Source: CAYFVR01 sp046541515 (GTDB lineage: Bacteria > Desulfobacterota > Desulfobacteria > Desulfobacterales > Desulfococcaceae). Taken from it: a DNA stretch of 13,744 nucleotides. Of this stretch, positions 8,127-13,744 are shown in pieces. The stretch spans positions 1 to 13,744 of the forward strand of contig JBKHDD010000133.1 of the NCBI GenBank assembly GCA_046541515.1. The letters are read 5' to 3'. The notes beneath the pieces are model-generated. The model was not told where the DNA came from. It searched no databases and was given only the letters and a program-made list of their open reading frames with translations. Each line of letters opens with the position of its first letter. Within the stretch, counting starts at the first letter, position 1. The translations under genes were made by a program, and so were the position numbers.

Positions 8127-8422
8127 GGGGCAATCTCTCTGGGGAATTCGGTTGGACCGAAGATTGGCGTTCGAGGGAAGCAAGGCCGTTGTTTGCAGCT
8201 ATCCGCGGTTTGCGTTTTTGGAGTTTCAAAACAAATCGCTTCTCAAGCCGGCGCTCCCCGGTCTTTCCGGGTTTCCCTTCGGAACCCCAGATGAACCAAA
8301 AAGCCATCGCCGCCTCGGGAAGGAGGAAGCCGAGCGGCCCGTTTCCGTATTGACAAGCTGGCATTGCCGGATGATCATGAGAAAAAGCCGCCCATTATAA
8401 ACCGCAATCCCGGAGCCCCGCC
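8127..8422. other. Divergent intergenic region between amidohydrolase and TA pair
   Basis: I see no gene here. The in-frame upstream extension of the amidohydrolase up to 8183 is possible but unconvincing. The part nearest the antitoxin gene holds a promoter-like pair, listed separately. Nothing else, such as a terminator, tRNA or long repeat, is recognisable. Confidence 0.5.
8350..8378 (+). promoter_or_regulatory. Putative sigma70-type promoter of the second TA pair
   Basis: A perfect TTGACA -35 hexamer (8350-8355) is followed after 17 bases by GATCAT (8373-8378), matching four of six -10 positions. It would start transcription about 40 bases before the antitoxin ATG at 8423. This rests only on consensus matching. 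Confidence 0.45.
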
Positions 8423-8659
8423 ATGACCCAAGAAGAAATCATTTCCGCCGCCTTGAATTTGCCCTTGGAATCCCGCGCCCAGCTTGTGGACCGCCTCATG
8501 GCCAGCCTGATGGATCCCGAACGGGAAGAAATCGATAAACTATGGGCCAAAGAAGCCGAAGACCGAATTCAAGCCTACAAAAAAGGTGAAATCGATTCGG
8601 TCCCCGGAGACTTGGCTTTCCAAAGAATACTGAAAGGACTGAAGGACCAAGGGGCGTGA
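8423..8659 (+). CDS. Antitoxin, putative addiction module component (PF09720-like)
   Basis: This 78-residue acidic and helical protein resembles the short 'putative addiction module component' antitoxins (TIGR02574/PF09720 type). The pattern is a first helix, LPLESRAQLVDRLMASL, then a charged segment (DPEREEIDKLWAKEAEDR) and a C-terminal part, AYKKGEIDSVPGD, that in the family binds the partner toxin. A GGAG at 8412-8415 lies 7 bases before the ATG. The stop overlaps the toxin's GTG start by four bases (GTGA), so the pair is translationally coupled. Its expected role is to neutralise the RelE/ParE toxin and probably to co-repress the operon. Confidence 0.88.
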   Translation: MTQEEIISAALNLPLESRAQLVDRLMASLMDPEREEIDKLWAKEAEDRIQAYKKGEIDSVPGDLAFQRILKGLKDQGA

Positions 8660-8946
8660 ATTGGGAATTCCTTCGTCCGGCGGAAGAGGAATTGGAAAAA
8701 GCGGCTCGGCATTACAACCGACGTCAAAAAGGACTTGGTCGAAGATTCATGAGGGAATTCCGGATGGCCATTTCTCGGATTATCGAAAATCCGGAAGCCT
8801 GGACAGCGATTTCGCCAAATGCGAGACGCTGTCTTCTCAAAAAATTCCCTTATGGAATCATCTACGAGATCGAAAAAGATACGATCCTGATCGTGGCGGT
8901 TATGCATTTGAGCCGCGAACCCGATTATTGGAGAAATCGACGATAA
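8656..8946 (+). CDS. RelE/ParE-family toxin
   Basis: This is a 96-residue basic protein of the RelE/ParE fold. The N-terminal helices (LRPAEEELEKAARHYNRR, then GLGRRFMREFRMAISRI) and the beta-sheet half (RRCLLKKFPYGIIYEIEKD, then ILIVAVMHLSREPDYW) are typical of the ParE-like branch paired with PF09720 antitoxins. The start is GTG at 8656, inside the antitoxin stop codon. Family members either cut ribosome-bound mRNA (RelE) or inhibit gyrase (ParE). The sequence alone does not settle which, though the RRCLLKKFPYGIIY motif is commonest in proteins labelled ParE/RelE-like without tested activity. All core segments are present, so it is probably intact. Confidence 0.9.
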   Translation: MNWEFLRPAEEELEKAARHYNRRQKGLGRRFMREFRMAISRIIENPEAWTAISPNARRCLLKKFPYGIIYEIEKDTILIVAVMHLSREPDYWRNRR

Positions 8947-8996
8947 TCTCGAAAATTGGGAGCGGCCCATGGAATCCGTCGCTCCCTAAACCGTCT

Positions 8997-9216
8997 CCTC
9001 AATCCCGCGGCCGAGGCGCCTCAGGCGCTTGCTCCAACTGCCGCAACTGGCGAGAAAACGGCGGTCCCGAGCCGGGCTTCAATTCGCGCCCCCTGAATCG
9101 ATTTGCGCATCTCCGCCAATCCCCTCAATCCCGCGGCCGAGGCGCCTCAGGCGCTTGCTCCAATTGACGCAACTGGCGAGAAAACGGCGGTCCCGAGCCG
9201 GGCTTCAATTCGCGCC
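8997..9216. repeat. 94-bp direct repeat, two copies 126 bp apart
   Basis: Positions 8997-9090 and 9123-9216 are identical except at two sites (9038/9164 and 9041/9167). The right copy holds the last 30 codons and stop of the minus-strand DUF4124 gene. The left copy lies just past that stop. The 126-base offset is exactly 42 codons, so the left copy is in the same minus-strand frame. Both mismatches fall at third codon positions and are synonymous (CAA/CAG and CGT/CGG). The 32 bases between the copies (9091-9122) do not repeat. Confidence 0.9.
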
Positions 9217-9916
9217 GGTAGGTGAGGGTTCGGGTCCGGCGGTAAGACGGCAGGTAGCGGTCGTTGGGATTCCGCTCCCGGGGAATCCGATAGGGCGAGG
9301 GTCCGCTGTAAAAGGCGCCGGACAAACCGTTATCCCATCCCCGCCATCCATTCCAGCCGCCCCCCACGGCCCGGAAAGGCGGGTACCGGTCGGCGTACCG
9401 ATCGTCCCATCGATGAGTCGCCGGATAGCGATCCACCGGCGAATATCCGGAAGGCGTGAAAATCTCCTCCTCCTCCACGATCCTGACCTCTTCCACCTCC
9501 GGGGAAACCGTTTCCTCCGAAAAACGCGCGCGCTCCCGGGGAACCGTTTCCGGTCGAGGCCCCAGTTCCGGAGCCGGTCCATCGTAAGCCGCCGGTTGCG
9601 GCGCGTAGGTTCTCGGTTGCGCGGCCCCTTTTCGCCCGGCCACGGCCTCGCCGAAACCCCGAAGGCCGTCCCTGGTTTCATCGCCGGACGCATCCGACCC
9701 CGCGGCATCTCCGATCTCCGATTCCGCCGCCGATCGGGACCGACTCGGCGGCGCTTTCACAAACATCCGCGCATCCCTGTTTTGAGGGGTTTCGGCGGAA
9801 TTGGTAAAGTGCATCGTGCCGTCCTCGTCCTCCCACATATAAATGTCGGCGCTCGCGGCCGAGGCCGTTCCCAACCCCAAAGCCACCAACATTGCCAAAC
9901 CGATGAGCGTTTTCAT
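9125..9916 (-). CDS. Secreted DUF4124-domain protein
   Basis: This 263-residue exported protein has unknown function. The start at 9916 is chosen for its strong Shine-Dalgarno sequence (GGGGAGGTG, minus strand, 9921-9929) and because it begins a clean signal peptide (MKTLIGLAMLVALGLG, then TASAASA, cleavage near residue 23). The mature N-terminus (DIYMWEDEDGTMHFTNSAE, about 24-42) is a DUF4124 motif, a short beta-strand domain common at the start of proteobacterial envelope proteins. The rest is low complexity: Ser/Ala/Asp-rich, Pro/Arg-rich, an acidic run (VEEVRIVEEEEI), a Trp/Gly patch (GGGWNGWRGWDNG) and a basic C-terminus. A longer upstream reading to 9985 lacks a ribosome site. The gene's 3' end is duplicated beyond its stop. 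It stands alone, so context gives no role; periplasm or envelope is the likely location. Confidence 0.82.
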   Translation of the reverse strand: MKTLIGLAMLVALGLGTASAASADIYMWEDEDGTMHFTNSAETPQNRDARMFVKAPPSRSRSAAESEIGDAAGSDASGDETRDGLRGFGEAVAGRKGAAQPRTYAPQPAAYDGPAPELGPRPETVPRERARFSEETVSPEVEEVRIVEEEEIFTPSGYSPVDRYPATHRWDDRYADRYPPFRAVGGGWNGWRGWDNGLSGAFYSGPSPYRIPRERNPNDRYLPSYRRTRTLTYRRELKPGSGPPFSRQLRQLEQAPEAPRPRD

Positions 9917-10219
9917 CGGGCACCTCCCCGAGGAAAAAAGTTTCCAGCGCCCTTCCCGCGCTCCCCAAAAGGAAAGCATTGTCATCCGTTAAAAAAGCGC
10001 AGGGGGATCTGCATGCGTCATGGAGCATTCAGCAACCTTCCGTCGATCTTCAATCCCAAAAGGGACGACATTTTGACGAAATGGCGTATATTGGATTGCC
10101 ATATGACAGAATGTCGATGGGAAGGCGGCTTCATTACAGTTGCATTAGCCGCGCGAAAGCGGCCTCTGTTCGCGAAAAAGGTCGCAAATGCCCTTTCGGC
10201 CCGAAAAAGAAGAAAACGA
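9917..10219. other. Intergenic region between the DUF4124 gene and the antitoxin relic
   Basis: This stretch separates two divergent genes and holds the ribosome site of the DUF4124 gene. I see no convincing gene. It looks richer in A and T than its surroundings, most clearly in 10000-10219. A small hairpin, GCCGC (10148-10152) with GCGGC (10159-10163), encloses a six-base loop. No clear promoter pair stands out on either strand. Confidence 0.45.
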
Positions 10220-10458
10220 ATGTTAACCATTGCCAAAGAAGACATCGAAAAAAAATTTTCGAAATACATCTCCCCGATCGATGAAACCGGCGAAGATATC
10301 GTCGTCGCAAGCGACAACGCCCCTTTGATCAAGCCGACCTCCTTGACGCGCAAACGAAGCGTGGCGGACGCCTTTCAAGATGTCCGGGGCAAAATTAAAA
10401 AATTAAGTGCCGCGGGGACGTTATGGCGCCGGAAACCAAAGAGTGGGGCGAAATTTAA
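10220..10458 (+). pseudogene. Frameshifted orphan Phd/YefM-like antitoxin
   Basis: The reading from the ATG at 10220 starts MLTIAKEDIEKKFSKYISPI and continues ETGEDIVVASDNAPLIKPT, then RSVADAFQDVRGKIKK. This matches the short Phd/YefM antitoxin pattern: an N-terminal DNA-binding half, an 'ETGEDIVV' strand-turn, a basic linker and a C-terminal toxin-binding tail. Past 10402 this frame reads an unrelated basic tail to a stop at 10480. The -1 frame there reads CRGDVMAPETKEWGEI and stops at 10456-10458, which is the usual tail of the family. One base missing from the A-run at 10397-10402 would explain this. No toxin gene follows: the terminator starts at once. Alternatives are an assembly error in the A-run or translational slippage. 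Upstream, only a weak AAGAAG could serve as ribosome site. Confidence 0.62.
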
Positions 10459-10497
10459 CTGCGGCCGGCGCGGAGAATAGGCCGGCCGCAGTTTTCT

Positions 10498-10499
<2 letters not shown>
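10459..10499 (+). terminator. Strong rho-independent terminator, possibly bidirectional
   Basis: A perfect 11-bp GC-rich stem (10459-10469 with 10481-10491) closes an 11-base loop and is followed on the plus strand by TTTTCTTT (10492-10499). It begins directly after the restored stop of the antitoxin relic. On the minus strand the same hairpin lies just past the gdhA stop and is followed by TTAAATTT, so it may serve both convergent genes. Confidence 0.85.
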
Positions 10500-11847
<1,348 letters not shown>

Positions 11848-12019
11848 CGCTTCTCCTTCCGTATCGTTTATCGCCGTATCGTATCTCGTCAGCCCGGTAT
11901 TTCGGCGCCGAGCGGCGGACGCGCCCAGAAACACACGCGGGAAGGCACATTCTCGGTCAACGCTTTCCGGGACCGGCGACCCGCTCGCGGGTTCCGCCAA
12001 CCCGAAGCCGGATTCCCGG
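11848..12019 (-). promoter_or_regulatory. gdhA upstream region with a 9-bp direct repeat
   Basis: These 172 bases separate gdhA from the upstream gene on the same strand. Just before the ribosome site the sequence ACGATACGG (minus strand) occurs twice, at 11859-11867 and 11874-11882, a spacing of 15 bases, with a partial third GATAC next to it. This could be a regulator site or an accident of short repeats. I see no good -35/-10 pair, so gdhA may have its own weak or activated promoter or be co-transcribed with the gene before it. Confidence 0.35.
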
Positions 12020-13744
12020 CTAGGCCATCGCCTCCGCCGGCAAAATCACGCAACGGGCCCGGCGGCCGTCGGCCTTGAGCCGCAGCGGCCGTTCCGCCCG
12101 AACGTGCCGGAGGTTTTCCGTCTCCCGCACGGTTTCCAATGTTTCCAGCCACTCCCAATCGATCCGGTCTCCGTTGGCGGGGTCCACCGTCAGGTAGAAG
12201 ACCCCAAGGGAAGTGATGTTCTGAAAAAAATGGGAGCCCTGGGACGGGTCCGCCTGGAGTTCGGCGCCCCGCAACTCCACCATGGCCCGCACGCCGGAAA
12301 TGTCCCGCCACTGTACCGGTATCCCCAAAAACGGGTCGGACGTACCCCACCGTCCCGGCCCGATGAGGAGGTACGGCCGCTCCCCGCCAACCAGGTCGGC
12401 GTTGAGATTGCCGATCTCCCGGGCGATGTCCTTGGTTTTTCGCGCCTCGAAATTGTCCAATCGGACGTACACCACGTCGGCCACCGCCTCGTCCCGCCCG
12501 TTGCCCAGACATTTTTGGGAATGACAGATCGCCATATCCATTTCCGAATCGGCGATTTCCACCGCGTGCTGGTCCTGGTGGGTCGCCAACGGGCGCATTT
12601 GCAGAAAATGGAACCGGTCCCGCTCGCCCTCCCGGGTCGCCAGGTCGGCGGCGAATTCGATTTCCACCGGGCAGCCCATGGCCCGCCGGCCCAGCGCCAA
12701 AAAATCGCAAAGGATGTCGGCCAGGGGAAACCGGCCGTGTTTCAGCACCTGGGCGAAGGTCAGCACCCGGGGCGCGTCGGCCGGGCCGCCGGAATCCCGC
12801 AGCCGGTGCTCCTCCGGCACGTAAACGCCGCTGACCGCCCGCACCGCCGGATGGTCCTCCACGTCGTCCACCTCCAGCCGTTCCAGCCGGTCCCCGTCGT
12901 CCCCCGTCATTCGAAGCGCGTAAAAGAACCGCTGGGCGTTGTCCAGCGTGTCGTCCACCGAGGAGAATTGCGGCAGCACCTCCGGATACCGGGGACAAAA
13001 ACGCAGACTTCGCTCCCCCTCCACCACCGTCTTGCCAAGCCCCAGCGCCACGTGGGCCACGCCGTCTTCCGGCGTCATGGGACCCACCGGATAAAAATTG
13101 TGCGATTGCAGCACCCCGGACAAAGTGGGATAAAAATGATCTCCGTTTCGGCTTCCGGTAAGCCGCTGGATGATGACGGCCATGGCTTCTTCCCGGTGCT
13201 TGTTGCCGGTGCTTCGGGAAAAGGCCTTGGGCCCCTGGAAATAGGTGCTGGCGTAGACCTCTTTCACCGCCGTCAGCAGGTCGTCCAGCCGGTCGGCCAA
13301 GGTCTCCCGGTTGTTGGGAATCATCCGGGTGGCATACAGCCCGGCGTAGGGCTGAAAATGGGCGTCTTCCAGCCGGCTGGAGGACCGGACCGACAACGGC
13401 CACCGGGTTTCCGAGAGAAAAACCTCCAGATCGCGGACCAGCCAGTCCGGCGGATAACCGGCCAGAAAGGCCTCCCGGACCCGTTCGTCGGGAACGCCCT
13501 CCTCCCCCAGATGGCGCAGCCCGTTCTGGTCCACAAAATCCAGAAACCCTTGCGTGCCGATGACCAGACTTTTGGGAATGCCGATGGCGACGTCGGGATA
13601 TCGATCGTGAAGTCCCGAATCCTCGTGAAGCAGTCCCAGCATGAAGGCCAGCCCCCGGGCCTTTCCGCCCAGGGAACCGTCGCCGGTGCGGACGAAATCC
13701 ATCACTTCTCCGTCGTAGGTGTCGCGGGAAAAACGGGCCACCAC
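12020..13744 (-). CDS. PEP/pyruvate-binding-domain protein (PEP synthase/PPDK N-terminal-like), 5' end outside window
   Basis: Only the last 574 codons are present; the reading is open at the right edge and its first codon there is an ordinary Val codon. The segment carries an ATP-grasp-like PEP/pyruvate-binding domain as in PEP synthase and pyruvate phosphate dikinase: GSLGGKARGLAFM (about residues 23-35 of the visible part) and the ATP-site stretch WPLSVRSSSRLEDAHFQPYAG (115-135). Later come LLIGPGRWGTSDPFLGIPVQW and DPSQGSHFFQNITSLG. The C-terminus ends soon after. There is no phospho-histidine swivelling domain or PEP-binding barrel, so it is not a complete PEP synthase. Large proteins of this type that I recall carry a receiver-like N-terminal half, which would lie beyond the edge. 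A regulatory or phosphotransfer role is possible; none is proven. It lies 172 bases upstream of gdhA on the same strand. Confidence 0.8.
   Translation of the reverse strand: MVARFSRDTYDGEVMDFVRTGDGSLGGKARGLAFMLGLLHEDSGLHDRYPDVAIGIPKSLVIGTQGFLDFVDQNGLRHLGEEGVPDERVREAFLAGYPPDWLVRDLEVFLSETRWPLSVRSSSRLEDAHFQPYAGLYATRMIPNNRETLADRLDDLLTAVKEVYASTYFQGPKAFSRSTGNKHREEAMAVIIQRLTGSRNGDHFYPTLSGVLQSHNFYPVGPMTPEDGVAHVALGLGKTVVEGERSLRFCPRYPEVLPQFSSVDDTLDNAQRFFYALRMTGDDGDRLERLEVDDVEDHPAVRAVSGVYVPEEHRLRDSGGPADAPRVLTFAQVLKHGRFPLADILCDFLALGRRAMGCPVEIEFAADLATREGERDRFHFLQMRPLATHQDQHAVEIADSEMDMAICHSQKCLGNGRDEAVADVVYVRLDNFEARKTKDIAREIGNLNADLVGGERPYLLIGPGRWGTSDPFLGIPVQWRDISGVRAMVELRGAELQADPSQGSHFFQNITSLGVFYLTVDPANGDRIDWEWLETLETVRETENLRHVRAERPLRLKADGRRARCVILPAEAMA

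Noticed and set aside
6909..8294. Long plus-strand open frame of 461 codons opposite the amidohydrolase.
   Set aside because: It is a shadow of a GC-rich gene: the minus strand has all metal ligands of the amidohydrolase family, while this frame has no recognisable domain.
9005..9030. GC-rich palindromic bases (GAGGCGCCTC) in the repeat as a terminator for the DUF4124 gene or the RelE/ParE toxin.
   Set aside because: No T-run follows on either strand, and the same bases are coding in the second repeat copy.
10073..10097. TTGACG with TATATT as a promoter for the antitoxin relic.
   Set aside because: The gap is only 8 bases, too short for a sigma70 promoter, and no alternative -10 lies at 16-18 bases.
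9029..10219. Plus-strand open frame running across the DUF4124 gene into the antitoxin relic.
   Set aside because: It is antisense to a gene with a signal peptide and strong ribosome site, and the translation is Arg/Pro-rich as expected for a GC-rich shadow; only the part from 10220 has family-like sequence.
11889..13403. A 504-codon minus-strand frame overlapping the PEP/pyruvate-binding gene.
   Set aside because: Gly/Arg/Ala-rich translation with no domain; the other minus frame has clear family motifs.

Overview
The window looks like chromosomal DNA of a GC-rich Gram-negative bacterium. Evidence for a double membrane is a lipoprotein-type periplasmic adaptor translationally coupled to an RND inner-membrane pump. 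The density of toxin-antitoxin (TA) genes and transposon debris, and the unusual PEP/pyruvate-binding protein at the right edge, would fit a Desulfobacterota-like or other environmental proteobacterium. That placement is an inference from gene content and is weak.

Layout. Positions 1-1560 hold a decayed ISKra4-type transposase gene with a frameshift, in-frame stops, an internal direct repeat, an AT-richer interruption and a missing C-terminus, followed by a short leader. Positions 1565-6021 are a two-gene efflux operon, an AcrA/MexA-like adaptor and an AcrB-like HAE1 pump, whose stop and start overlap by one base; no outer-membrane channel or regulator is present. Positions 6072-6175 are a small palindromic repeat element that supplies the last codons of the neighbouring PIN toxin gene. 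Positions 6144-6792 (minus) are a TA pair, an AF2212/DUF104-like antitoxin and a PIN RNase. Positions 6912-8126 (minus) encode a metal-dependent amidohydrolase. Positions 8423-8946 (plus) are a second TA pair, a PF09720-like antitoxin and a RelE/ParE toxin. Positions 9125-9916 (minus) encode a secreted DUF4124 protein whose 3' end is duplicated just downstream as a 94-bp repeat. Positions 10220-10458 hold a frameshifted orphan Phd/YefM-like antitoxin. A strong hairpin terminator separates it from gdhA (10498-11847, minus), an NADP-type glutamate dehydrogenase. A PEP/pyruvate-binding-domain protein (12020-13744, minus) runs off the right edge.

How it fits together. The two ends are ordinary housekeeping or physiology genes: drug/solute efflux on the left, nitrogen and pyruvate/PEP metabolism on the right. 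The middle, about 6.0-10.5 kb, is an accessory stretch of short TA modules, repeats and relics around an orphan hydrolase and an orphan secreted protein.

I did not find a convincing undescribed multi-gene system. The most informative oddities are the repeat element forming the PIN toxin tail, the in-frame duplication of the DUF4124 gene end whose two differences are both synonymous, and the one-base-short antitoxin.
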